Of a DNA stretch of 64,000 nucleotides, positions 30,700 to 40,100 are shown in pieces (the stretch's first letter is position 1; every line of letters begins with the position of its first letter). A program made the position numbers and the translations under genes. This DNA comes from Carposina sasakii. Taxonomy: Eukaryota > Arthropoda > Insecta > Lepidoptera > Carposinidae. The stretch covers positions 8,122,001 to 8,186,000 of the forward strand of contig CP053175.1 of NCBI GenBank assembly GCA_014607495.2, read 5' to 3'. The notes beneath the pieces are model-generated. The model was given only the letters and a program-made list of their open reading frames with translations, was not told where the DNA came from and made no database searches.

Positions 30700-31125
30700 C
30701 TCCACCAATTAGAATGTAGCGCGCCAAAGTTGCTGCTCTCTGATTGGTGGCTTGATTTAGAGGCTGGATAAGTTAAGAGGACGTTTAAAAGGATAGTTAT
30801 CGAATCATTTCATTTCTTCCTCTTCTTTCGTGAACTGGCCGGCGGCAGTGGCAGTTCAAGTGGCCGGGTGCACCCTGGTAATACCAGAGGTCGCCTAGCC
30901 CGGCCCGCGTACCCCCGGCCAGCCGCATCTTTCCCTCCCTAAATGGGTCAGACTCTCTGACCCATGTGGCCCCATTTAAGGGCCACTTAAGTTACCGGCG
31001 CGTTGTCGCGCGCCGAGAATTTTGGCCGGACCTGGGGGTTGCCCCAAGGCCCGCGACACGAAGCGTATTTTTGCGTATCTTCATTAAATTATTATTTATT
31101 TGCTCAAAACATGGCACAATAAAGT
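30700..31125 (+). ncRNA. Candidate short transcription unit with hairpin-dense CpG-rich body (or solo LTR)
   Basis: Upstream are CCAAT (30705-30709) and its reverse ATTGG (30743-30747). Then comes a TATA-like TTTAAAA (30784-30790) with a pyrimidine-rich stretch about 30-50 bp later. A GC-rich body (about 30835-31065) and AATAAA at 31118-31123 follow. The body holds GGGTGCACCC (30866-30875), CTGGTAATACCAG, and three consecutive perfect hairpins at 30943-31015. No convincing frame: the 76-codon frame starting inside hairpin 2 lacks an ATG at its start. It could be a structured non-coding RNA gene, the 5' exon of an unseen gene, or a solo LTR (which would also have TATA and AATAAA); I cannot decide. 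Confidence 0.4.
30943..31015 (+). other. Three consecutive perfect hairpins
   Basis: Stem 1: ATGGGTCAGA (30943-30952) with TCTGACCCAT (30956-30965), 3-nt loop. Stem 2: GTGGCCC (30966-30972) with GGGCCAC (30980-30986), 7-nt loop. Stem 3: CGGCGCG (30996-31002) with CGCGCCG (31009-31015), 6-nt loop. All pairs are Watson-Crick. Confidence 0.85.
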
Positions 31126-31204
31126 TAATATTATATTTAATGAACATGTTTCACCAAAAAATGTGGCAGGCAAATATGTTATTTCTTCAACAATAATTTC
31201 ACTA

Positions 31205-31375
31205 GAATACATCAGCTGCATCTCCTTCCGAGCGTGTAGTAGGAGTAGGAGCCGATATCTAGCAACTTATAATTGATCATTAACATCTGTTCTCGCTATG
31301 CTAAACGTGGCTGCGGGATCTCCCTGACCCTGCTATTGTGGCTACCCCATTTTGGTAAAACAACCGTATCTAATG
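31205..31375 (+). repeat. Dispersed repeat D
   Basis: CATCAGCTGCATCTCCTTCC, GTTCTCGCTATGCTAAACGT, GGCTGCGGGATCTCC and GGCTACCCCATTTTGG in the usual order; a good full-length copy. Confidence 0.7.
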
Positions 31376-31434
31376 TATGGTAGGTATATAATATATCTAA
31401 ATAGATTTCGGCGAATATTTATTTCAGGGTTCGA

Positions 31435-32007
31435 TAATTATCATTGATAATTATCGCGATAATTATCTTGATAAATATACCTTGATAATTTTCTTTAATA
31501 ATTATAAAAATCAAACACTAAAATAATCTAAGCTTATTAACGTATCCAAACGCGCTAGACATTAAAAAAACTTTTGACTGACAGAGAAGTGTGAATTTCA
31601 CGAATTTCTCTATTTTAACGTGCTTAACCTCTATACATGTTTAGGAAAATATGCCGAAAACGTATATACCAGTAGTTCGTATGGCAGAAGTAAGTTCCAC
31701 AAAAATCGTTATTTAAAGACTTTTTTACAAATGGGTCCCACACTATTAGAGCTTAGGGCTTTGTGTGAGCTTTCGATAATTGACCTCGAATTCGTTCGCG
31801 TTAGTGTAAAATAGTCAACTAATCAGATTATGGCGTTGATAATTATCACGATAACTGAGACCCTTTTGAGATAAATAGATTATAATTTAAATAAAGAAAA
31901 TTTCAAGAAGTTAATTGACAAATCAGCTAGGATAATTATGGGATAATTATCAGATAATTATCAAGATAATTATAAAAAAAAAATTATGTTGATAATTTCG
32001 AATCCTG
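31435..32007. mobile_element. Non-autonomous hAT element (573 bp) rich in GATAATTATC
   Basis: The left end is CAGGGTTCGATAATTATC; the right end, reversed, is CAGGATTCGAAATTATC. An exact 8-bp target duplication ATTTATTT lies at 31427-31434 and 32008-32015. Both subterminal regions carry clustered copies of the perfect palindrome GATAATTATC (at least three per side). The 64-codon frame at 31620-31814 lies inside and shows no transposase motif. Confidence 0.9.
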
Positions 32008-32015
32008 ATTTATTT

Positions 32016-32513
32016 ATTGATTTAGGCTAACTGGTAAAAAATGGGCGTGTAAATAGCACACTTTTGCCCAACCTTTTTGGGGGAATAATGGGAGAATCAA
32101 TTCAACGATTTTCATTACCCATAAAACGTTTCGCAGAACTTTTAGTACAATATTTAACAAATCCTAGAATTAGGTTACATTGCAATTTCATTTCCTCGAA
32201 TATACATTATCTAAAAACACAGTTCATTGTTATTTGTTTTCATGTTTTATACATTTTATCGAAATAATGTTACATCGAAGTTTTGTTACCCATATTTTTG
32301 TTTCATCATAAGTTTCAGTTTGCAAAATAGTTGTAAAATCGACTTTTACTTACATGTCCATAATAAATCAATGGACATGGCAAAATACGATTTCATGCAA
32401 TTAATTAGTTCTTCTTTCTAGGGCATTATTTAAAACAAAAATTAGGATGAATAAAAAAGTATTTAAATCGACTGAGTTTATCCCGACTCCACGCAGTCTT
32501 ATCTACCCTACCC
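32016..32513. other. AT-rich; short repeat shared with 1912-1985
   Basis: After the repeat scrap noted at 1912-1985, no motif is seen. The two frames of 64-67 codons are hydrophobic by composition only. Confidence 0.3.
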
Positions 32514-32785
32514 CTAGAGTGCAATGTAAAAGCGCGTAGGCGCGGAGGGGCGAGGCGGCCCGCGAGCTGAGGAGCAGGCGGATGCAACGCTCGCCGCGGC
32601 GGCTGAGGAGGAGCAAGCCGAAGGTGCGGTAGTGAGCGTTACATTCATCTGTGACGATAAACTGGCGTGGGATCGCCTGGGCCCCGCAGCGTCGGATTCT
32701 TCACAGAAACCATGCCTGCTGCATGCTATATGTTTGCTTGCATGCTGTATGCTCGCTTGCATGCTGCATGCTTAAGTGCATGTTA
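32514..32785. repeat. CpG-rich segment followed by GCATGC-type repeats
   Basis: GCGCGTAGGCGCGGAGGGGC, GCTCGCCGCGGCGGCTGAG and related sequence (32520-32690), then three imperfect units of GCTTGCATGCTGCATGC type (32708-32775). The second gypsy element inserted next to these units. Confidence 0.5.
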
Positions 32786-32789
32786 CATA

Positions 32790-32961
32790 TGTTAGATTAT
32801 CACTAGATTTAAAAATAATAAAAAATATATATTTTTATTTTTTGTGGTAATATGTGGCAACACAGAGACTTCACTGAAATCTTTGAATTGAACCTAGACG
32901 GTTGCTCTGTTATCGAAAAATTAATAAAAGTGTTTTAGCAAGTTTGGTTGGGTTTTTATTA
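32790..32961 (+). repeat. 5' LTR of gypsy element 2 (172 bp)
   Basis: Starts TGTTAGATTATCACTAG and ends GGGTTTTTATTA. An AATAAAAG at about 32923 may serve as polyadenylation signal. The right tip is TTA rather than the usual CA. Confidence 0.9.
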
Positions 32962-32972
32962 GATCAGAAGTG

Positions 32973-33524
32973 GTAAGTGCGCATAATTTGGCCCACAAAG
33001 GTATAATTTGCTGGAAAGAGGTATGTATAATCATTATTCAGTCATATCTAGTTTTGTGAAATCGATTAGCAGTACATAATTAAGGTACTTACTTTATGCA
33101 TTCCATCCGACTTTTTAAGGGTTTTTTTAAATGCAAATCTGTATTCTATCTGTTGTATTTCTTAATATATATATATATATATATATTTGCTTCCCATCAT
33201 ATTGAGACTTTTACTATTATATTACTAAATAGATACACGGAATAAGTTTAGAGCACTATTATTAATAACTACCCACATAATACATTTAAAAAAATTGTAC
33301 ATGCATCTCTTCTTTAATGTTGTATGCCATATTTCTTTTTGTTAATGTGCAATAAAGAATAAGAATTAATAAAAAAACTGGATTACATTACACTGTGATA
33401 CTGTGATATTTTTCCATACCTACATACCTACATGCCAGGAGATAATCTGAATAATTTGCATAGGCAGAATATGATATTTTGATGAACCTTTTGTACATTT
33501 ACTTATCAAAATAATTATTTTCAG
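32973..33524 (+). other. Possible intron in the leader of gypsy element 2
   Basis: A strong 5' splice site, GTAAGT (32973-32978, context AGTG/GTAAGTGC), lies 12 bp after the LTR. A good 3' site, ATTATTTTCAG (ends 33524), is 57 bp before the gag ATG. Splicing would remove most of the leader, including the inserted LINE tail at 33290-33370. Inference only. Confidence 0.4.
33290..33372 (+). mobile_element. LINE 3' tail inside the leader of gypsy element 2
   Basis: TGTACATGCATCTCTTCTTT, ATGTTGTATGCCATATTTCT and GTGCAATAAAGAATAAGAAT match, in reverse, the 3' end of the LINE at 47513-48926. Confidence 0.75.
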
Positions 33525-33581
33525 CAATATTTCCTTTACCTATCCTGTACTACATTCTTTTTCCTCTACTATTAACTAGCT

Positions 33582-36500
33582 ATGAGTGATCGACATACAC
33601 CCCCTTTACATATTGTCAGTAGTATTAACCCTGAAAACGACATAAAACGGAATAATACTGGAGGTAGGTCTAAGAAGCGTAGAGATCGTACCTATACATC
33701 TCCTAGTAGTAGTTCTACTTCGACTTCTCCTAATCCTAAACGCAGACGTGTTAGGTCTAAAAGGTATAGCAGTAGTAGTGATTCAACTTCAAGTTCGGAC
33801 GAGCCGTCTCGTCGTCATCGTCGTCGTTCACGAGGCAGACGCCTACGCAGATCTAAGCGCCGCCGCCGCTCGCCGAATGTCTCCCCGATTTGTTCATCTC
33901 GCCGAACCCGAAATACCGATTTACCTTTCACATCGACAGACAGTAGGATACTTGATTCATTATTAACAGTGTTACAAAATAAGGGATCTCGTGAGGGAGT
34001 ATCGTCATCGTCGCCTGCTTTAATTCATGGTGCTCAAAATGTTTTAACTGAATTTGATCCGAAGTCTAGGATCCAATCAATGAAAGATTGGCTCACCAAA
34101 ATTAATGAGTCTGCCGAAATATACGGGTGGAACGAACGCCAAACTATATTTTATGCTTTGCCCAAATTAACAGGACTTGCAAAGAAATGGTATGATGGAC
34201 TTACCAGCGTAAAATATAGTTGGGCAGAATGGCAGCAGAAATTATTGAAGGCTTTTCCTTGTGAGTATAACTATGGTGACTTGTTGACCGAAATGCTTAA
34301 TAGGAAAAGTAGGCGCAATGAGACTTTAGTAGAATATTATTATGACAAAATTATGTTGGTTAATCGCTGTAAACTGGTTGGTCGTCACGCAGTTGACTGC
34401 ATTACGCACGGTATATTCGATAATAATATAAGGTTAAATGTTCAGGGTTCTCATTACGAGCAACCGGAACAAGTTCTTGACTATTTCCGAAATATTACAA
34501 ACCGGAATATAGATACGTCCACCCCTCGACGGCCGTTTATAGACACTCGCGACGTAACAGATACAGCTCCCAAAAGGAGTTACTCAGATAGCAGTAACAG
34601 AAGGCCCTTGCAAAATATTACCTGTTACAATTGTGGTGAGGTAGGACATACAGTAAACAATTGCAAGAAGGAAATTCTTAAATGTAGAAAGTGTCGTCAG
34701 TATGGTCATTTAATTACTAATTGTAAATTCAATGTTAATTCATCTGGTAACACAAACCAGGGCACGTCAAATAATACTGATTTAGTGCCTGTGACAAAAA
34801 ATGTAAGGAAGATTGAAGAGACCGAAAGTAGTAATAAAAAGTATTTTAAATCTGTTATTGTTAACAATGTTATTATGGATGCTTATGTCGATTTCGGAAG
34901 TGAATGTACGTTAATAAGTGATAATAAGTGTACAGGTATGCAATTAAAAATCCACACTGAGAACATGCCGAAATTAAAAGGGTTTGGTAATAGTGTAATA
35001 ATTCCATCGGGAAAAGTCGAGGTTCATATAATAATAGATTTTGTTGATGCTGTAGTAACGGCGTATATAGTACCTCGCTCTCTTCTACCTGCTGACATAC
35101 TAATTGGACAAACATTAACAGAAAATACTTCAGTAAGAGTTTATAAAACCGATAAAATTCTTACACTATATCAAACTACCCCAAATAAATCGAATTGTGT
35201 TTTAATTAAAGTGGAGAACGACCTTATTGTTAAAGGAGACACTATGATACGCGTTATTACATCCCCCAAATACACGGGAATTTTGGCAGTAACATCTGAT
35301 GTCCGATATGATAGCGGCAGCGAATATTTTATTTTACCGGGTTTATACATTATTAGGGAAGGTATAGGTAATGTGATGGTAGTAAACTTAAATAAAAAGG
35401 AATTACTATTACAAAAAGATAAAATTATTGCTAGAGGGTTGGCAGTACCTAATGACATAATACCCTTACCTGCAATTGAACAAGATTATATGGTCAATGT
35501 TAGACGGATCCAAACAGACTCGATTCCAATTACTATGACCGACTTAAATATTGATTCTGATTTGGATTCTCAGATAAAAGATGATTTGTTAAAAATATTA
35601 AATAAAAACCGTGAGTGCTTTGCCTTTTCCGTGAGTGAATTAGGTGAAACGTCTATTGCAGAAATGCGTATTAAACTTAATGATACTTCGCCAGTAACCT
35701 ACAGACCTTATAGACTGTCATTATCGGAGAGGGAAAAGGTTAAAAACATTGTTAGTGACCTTTTGGCCAATGAAATTGTACAGGAATCTCAATCCGATTA
35801 TGCCAGTCCAATAATCCTTGTTGCGAAAAAGAACGGAGATACTAGACTGTGCGTGGATTACAGGGCGTTAAATCGGAAGACGGTCAAAGATAAATATCCC
35901 ATGCCGTTGATTGACGACCAAATAGATAGTCTACAGGGACTTCGATATTTTACCACGTTGGATCTCAGTCAGGGATACCACCAAATACCCATGAATAAAG
36001 ATTCCAAACATCTGACGGCGTTTGTCACTCCGGACGGACATTTTGAATACAACAGAATGCCGTTCGGGTTGACTAACGCGCCAGCGGTATTTCAACGAAT
36101 GGTTCACTCATTATTAAAAACCGCCAATTTACCAGGCGTAGTCGCATATATGGACGATATAGTCATTGGGTCTAAAAATATTAACGAAGGAATAGAAAAG
36201 TTGAGTCAGATCTTGTTGTTATTGAAGGGTGCCAATTTAACTCTAAATTTGGGAAAGTGTCACTTCTTTAAAAAGACCATAGATTATTTAGGTTTCGAAA
36301 TATCTGAACAAGGGGTTCGTCCAGGTATTAAAAAGACGGAGGCCGTTGCACATTTTCCTACACCTAAAAACGTCCACGAAATACGCCAATTTATCGGCTT
36401 AGCCAGTTTTTTTCGACGCTTTGCTCGCAACTTTGCGACAATAGCACAACCGTTGACGTCATTAACTAAAGCTGATGCAAAATGGGTTTGGGGTGACCTG

Positions 36501-38270
36501 CAATCTCAGTCTTTTAATAAAATCAAAGAAATTTTAACAACAAGACCCGTATTAACTATATATAACCCTAGCAATTTAACCGAACTGCATACAGATGCCA
36601 GTCAACTAGGAATAGGCGGTGTCTTAATGCAAAGAGAAAACGAAAAGTCTCCACTGAAGGTTGTAGCGTATTTCAGTAGGCAAACTACCTCAGAAGAACG
36701 TCATCTGCATTCCTTTGAGCTCGAAACACTGGCGGTAATTATGTCTCTGAATCGGTTTAGGGTATATCTATTGGGTATTACATTTAAGGTTATTACGGAC
36801 TGCAACGCTTTAAGGACGACTTTAACAAAACGAGACTTAGTCCCTAGAATAGCTCGTTGGTGGCTTCTTGTACAGGATTTTGATTTTAGCGTGGAATATA
36901 GGCCAGGGACTCAAATGAAACACGCAGACTGCTTAAGTCGGAATCCTTTACCAGCTATTGAATCTGACGAACTTACAATTTTTAATGTAACCTTAAATAA
37001 GCAATCGCTAATGACAGTACAGCTAAGCGATCCCCGACTTACGCATATCAAGTGCATACTAGACCGAAACTGTCAAGAAGCAAAAGATGTAAGAAACAAA
37101 TATGTTCTCAAGGATGGTAAAATATATAGGCGAGTAGGCGATGAACTTAGATGGGCAGTACCGCGTGACGCTAGATGGAAGATATGTCAAATGTGTCATG
37201 ACGAAAGTGGCCACTTTTCCTATGATAAAACGATTGAGAAAATGCGACGGGACTATTGGTTTCCACGCATGACTCAATTTGCAAAGAAGTATGTTCGTTC
37301 GTGTATATCTTGCGCTTATGCTAAACAGCCATCGGGTAAAAAACAAGGGTTCCTAAATCCGATACCGAAGCCTACTGTCCCATTTCAAAGTATACACATT
37401 GACCATTTAGGCCCGTTCACGCGTAGTAAACTAGGAAACACGTACATTCTGGGTATTGTCGATTCCTTTACAAAATTCATTGTATTAAGAGCTGTTAGGA
37501 ACACAAAGTCTAAAACAACAATACGTATATTACACGATTATATAGGAATCTTTGGGACGCCTAAGACAATAGTTTCGGATAGAGGCACAAGCTTTACTTC
37601 GGAGGAATTTCGGAGATTTATTGATGCTAATGGAATCAAACATGTGAAAAACGCCGTTGCCACTCCTCGTGCTAACGGGCAAATTGAACGTTACAATCGT
37701 TCTATTCTGAGTTCAATGACTGCTATAAACGTAGACAAAGATGATCGTGAATGGGATGTATCGTTAAATAAAGTCCAATGGAGTTTGAACAATACCCTAA
37801 ACAAAGCTATAGGTAGGAGCCCAGTCGAAGTAGTTTTTGGACGAGAAACAGTAAATCCATCAGAAAGTCATTTACATGATATATCGGAAAGTGTCATTTC
37901 AACTGGTGACGTGGAAGATATTCGCGAGCAGGCATTGGCGTCTATTAGTGAACAACAAAAGGCAATGAAAGATAGGTTTGATAAAAGTAGGTGCGCAGCC
38001 AAAGAATATAAGTTAGGAGATTTAGTAATGGTGTTGAAGCAGGTGAGAAATATAGGCGATAGTAATAAATTAATTGCACCTTATAGTGGACCATTTAAGG
38101 TTACGGCAGTTCTAGGTAATGACCGATATGAGATTAGTAGTATCGATGGATTTGCATCAAAAAAATATAAAAATGTATATTCTGCCGATAAATTAAAACC
38201 ATGGATTAGACTTTGTCCAATATCAAATTCTGATAGTGAGAGCGAAAATGAATACGACAAAAGTGATTAA
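33582..38270 (+). CDS. Gag-Pol polyprotein, gypsy element 2 (1562 aa, single frame)
   Basis: Starts at ATG 33582 after an in-frame leader with stops. Residues about 25-95 are Arg/Ser-rich. Gag-like region about 125-300. Two canonical CCHC knuckles, C348-C361 and C368-C381. Protease region with D437-F438-G439 where D-T/S-G is expected. Reverse transcriptase with PLIDDQIDSL, LDLSQGYHQIPM, MPFGLTNAPA and catalytic YMDD 856-859. RNase H with D1005 (LHTDASQ) and HADCLSR. Integrase with zinc-binding H1206 and CISC, and catalytic D1274, D1333 and E1369 with 35 residues between the last two. No internal stop; Gag and Pol are in the same frame, so no frameshift is needed. The C terminus ends in an acidic Ser/Asp/Glu tail. 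The DFG is the one suspicious residue; all other catalytic residues are present. Confidence 0.94.
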   Translation: MSDRHTPPLHIVSSINPENDIKRNNTGGRSKKRRDRTYTSPSSSSTSTSPNPKRRRVRSKRYSSSSDSTSSSDEPSRRHRRRSRGRRLRRSKRRRRSPNVSPICSSRRTRNTDLPFTSTDSRILDSLLTVLQNKGSREGVSSSSPALIHGAQNVLTEFDPKSRIQSMKDWLTKINESAEIYGWNERQTIFYALPKLTGLAKKWYDGLTSVKYSWAEWQQKLLKAFPCEYNYGDLLTEMLNRKSRRNETLVEYYYDKIMLVNRCKLVGRHAVDCITHGIFDNNIRLNVQGSHYEQPEQVLDYFRNITNRNIDTSTPRRPFIDTRDVTDTAPKRSYSDSSNRRPLQNITCYNCGEVGHTVNNCKKEILKCRKCRQYGHLITNCKFNVNSSGNTNQGTSNNTDLVPVTKNVRKIEETESSNKKYFKSVIVNNVIMDAYVDFGSECTLISDNKCTGMQLKIHTENMPKLKGFGNSVIIPSGKVEVHIIIDFVDAVVTAYIVPRSLLPADILIGQTLTENTSVRVYKTDKILTLYQTTPNKSNCVLIKVENDLIVKGDTMIRVITSPKYTGILAVTSDVRYDSGSEYFILPGLYIIREGIGNVMVVNLNKKELLLQKDKIIARGLAVPNDIIPLPAIEQDYMVNVRRIQTDSIPITMTDLNIDSDLDSQIKDDLLKILNKNRECFAFSVSELGETSIAEMRIKLNDTSPVTYRPYRLSLSEREKVKNIVSDLLANEIVQESQSDYASPIILVAKKNGDTRLCVDYRALNRKTVKDKYPMPLIDDQIDSLQGLRYFTTLDLSQGYHQIPMNKDSKHLTAFVTPDGHFEYNRMPFGLTNAPAVFQRMVHSLLKTANLPGVVAYMDDIVIGSKNINEGIEKLSQILLLLKGANLTLNLGKCHFFKKTIDYLGFEISEQGVRPGIKKTEAVAHFPTPKNVHEIRQFIGLASFFRRFARNFATIAQPLTSLTKADAKWVWGDLQSQSFNKIKEILTTRPVLTIYNPSNLTELHTDASQLGIGGVLMQRENEKSPLKVVAYFSRQTTSEERHLHSFELETLAVIMSLNRFRVYLLGITFKVITDCNALRTTLTKRDLVPRIARWWLLVQDFDFSVEYRPGTQMKHADCLSRNPLPAIESDELTIFNVTLNKQSLMTVQLSDPRLTHIKCILDRNCQEAKDVRNKYVLKDGKIYRRVGDELRWAVPRDARWKICQMCHDESGHFSYDKTIEKMRRDYWFPRMTQFAKKYVRSCISCAYAKQPSGKKQGFLNPIPKPTVPFQSIHIDHLGPFTRSKLGNTYILGIVDSFTKFIVLRAVRNTKSKTTIRILHDYIGIFGTPKTIVSDRGTSFTSEEFRRFIDANGIKHVKNAVATPRANGQIERYNRSILSSMTAINVDKDDREWDVSLNKVQWSLNNTLNKAIGRSPVEVVFGRETVNPSESHLHDISESVISTGDVEDIREQALASISEQQKAMKDRFDKSRCAAKEYKLGDLVMVLKQVRNIGDSNKLIAPYSGPFKVTAVLGNDRYEISSIDGFASKKYKNVYSADKLKPWIRLCPISNSDSESENEYDKSD

Positions 38271-38396
38271 ATTTGGTTAGTATCTACGCATCTACTTGAT
38301 TTTACACTTTAGCACTAATCTATCCTTTAGATCTTTAGATCCTTTCCTTTTTCAAATCCTTTCCTTTGTCCAACAATTTGCAGCTTATATACCACG

Positions 38397-38876
38397 CCTT
38401 GTGTGCGCTGGATTACTGCGCCTTGTGAGCGCTGGATTACTGCGCCTTGTGTGCGCTGGATTACTGCGCCTTGTGTGCGCTGGATTACTGCGCCTTGTGT
38501 GCGCTAGATTACAGCGCCTTGTGTGCGTTGGGTTACTGCGCCTTGTGTGCGCTGGATTACTACGCCTTGTGTGCGCTAGATTACTGTGCCTTGTGTGCGC
38601 TAGATTACTGCGCCTTGTGTGCGCTAGATTACTGCGCCTTATGTGCGCTAGATTGCTGCGCCTTGCGTGTGCTAGATTACTGCGCCTTGTGTGCGCTAGA
38701 TTACTGCGCCACGTGTGCGCTAGATTACTGCGCCTTGTGTGCGCTAGATTACTGCGCCTTGTGTGCGCTAGCTTATTGCGCCTTGGGTGCTCTATATTAC
38801 TGTGCCTTCTGTGCGCTAGATTACTGCGCCTTGTGTGCGCTAGATTACTGCGCCTTGTGTGCGCCAACGTACTGCT
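38397..38876. repeat. 24-bp minisatellite, 20 copies, in gypsy element 2
   Basis: Unit CCTTGTGTGCGCTGGATTAC plus TGCG; later units have TAGATT for TGGATT. Exactly 20 units fit without a length change (38397 + 24n). Early units carry TGGATT (1-4 and 7), later ones TAGATT, which suggests stepwise expansion. A decayed extra unit is at about 38930-38955. Because 24 is a multiple of three, frames on both strands stay open (203 aa and 180 aa forward, 160 aa reverse); I do not call these genes. Confidence 0.95.
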
Positions 38877-38877
38877 G

Positions 38878-39565
38878 TTTGGCTATGTGCTGCTTGGTTT
38901 GTCTTAAACTGCGTCCTACTCGTATGTACGCAAGATTACTGCACCTTGTATGCGCGTGTGCAGAAATGTCGTCTAGTGTACTTCGGTAAAAACATTACTT
39001 TAGCTAGTGTACCTATATGTGAGTGTAAAGCAAAGTATGATCTGTTTACGTTTTGTAACCTAAAAATATTTACCAGTGTATTTAATAACATGATTTAATT
39101 TATATAATTTGATAATATGTTTAATTTTAAATTATTAATATTTTGCAATTGATGTTTATTGTGTCGAATAAACGTGTGCTATTGGTATCATAATGAATGT
39201 TTAAATACATTTTGTCAATAATGATCAAACTTATCGAATAGAGCCATTCGAGATTGTTAGGATGGCCGACATTTTGTGTGTCAAACGAAATAATTATATT
39301 AATACTTATTCACACTTAAATTTATTTCTATTGTTAATATTTGTATTTACTTGAAATAAATTAATTATATTGTAATTAATGATACAGAGTCGAAAGTTGA
39401 AAATCATTTTGTATATCACTTCGTTAAAACTTAGTGTTTTCATTCCAATGTTTATTTTCTATTGTGATTAATATCATTTGTTAGAATGTAAATTTCATGT
39501 AAATTTCTGTTTTTTTTCTTGTGTGTCAGAGTGTCTGAGGACAGACATCTGTCAGAATGGCCGAC
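38878..39565 (+). other. Untranslated 3' part of gypsy element 2
   Basis: AT-rich. The phrase AATGGCCGAC directly before the 3' LTR also occurs as GATGGCCGACATTTTG near 39262. No purine-rich tract precedes the LTR, which is unusual. Confidence 0.7.
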
Positions 39566-39737
39566 TGTTAGATTATCACTAGATTTAAAAATAATAAAAA
39601 ATATATATTTTTATTTTTTGTGGTAATATGTGGCAACACAGAGACTTCACTGAAATCTTTGAATTGAACCTAGACGGTTGCTCTGTTATCGAAAAATTAA
39701 TAAAAGTGTTTTAGCAAGTTTGGTTGGGTTTTTATTA
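39566..39737 (+). repeat. 3' LTR of gypsy element 2 (172 bp)
   Basis: Appears identical to 32790-32961 over its full length. Confidence 0.93.
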
Positions 39738-39741
39738 CATA

Positions 39742-40056
39742 GTTGATTAATACTAAAGAGTTGTTATGTGAAAAAGTATTATGGGTTTCGATACACATTG
39801 TAACGTGTTTTTACAAATAGTTTCATCGTTAATTTTATGAAATGTAAGTTCGATGTACCGTTTTTCTGGTAATCAAAACAACTTTAAAAGATTTTTTTTT
39901 CGATGAATTGAAAAAAAAAATTTATTGAAAATCGTGGAATAGTTTTCGGTAAAATGAAATTCGATATCAAATAAATCTGTATTGTAATAGACACCGGGAT
40001 AATGGGTGTAACTATATGTATGTATGTACATAAATAGATTTCAATATAATTACGCG
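39742..40056. other. No recognised feature
   Basis: AT-rich spacer between gypsy element 2 and the pogo-like transposon. Confidence 0.4.
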
Positions 40057-40058
40057 TA

Positions 40059-40100
40059 GGGTAAGGTGGGGCACACTGTTACACGGGGTACAATGTGACA
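40059..40100 (+). repeat. Left inverted repeat with two GGGGYACA motifs
   Basis: GGGTAAGGT, then GGGGCACACTGTTACA (40068-40083) and GGGGTACAATGTGACA (40085-40100). The motif is repeated inside the element at 40428-40442 and 40443-40458 (GGGGCACTGTGTTAC, GGGGCACTGTGTGACA). Confidence 0.85.

Larger units (their letters stand above)
32786..39741 (+). mobile_element. Complete Ty3/gypsy LTR retrotransposon (element 2)
   Basis: The element proper is 32790-39737 (6.95 kb). The LTRs are 172 bp and appear identical base for base. The flank CATA (32786-32789 and 39738-39741) is the target duplication; it could be read as 5-bp ACATA if the last A of the LTR is assigned to the flank. The order is LTR, 620-bp leader, one gag-pol frame, 24-bp minisatellite, about 550 bp untranslated, LTR. 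Identical LTRs indicate a very recent insertion. Confidence 0.93.

Noticed and set aside
31620..31814. 64-codon frame as a hAT transposase remnant
   Set aside because: Too short and no RW or dimerisation-domain motif; the element is non-autonomous.
38296..38989. Overlapping frames of 203, 180 and (reverse) 160 codons with 8-residue repeats
   Set aside because: They are translations of the 24-bp minisatellite. A period divisible by three keeps several frames open at once on both strands; there is no independent coding signal.
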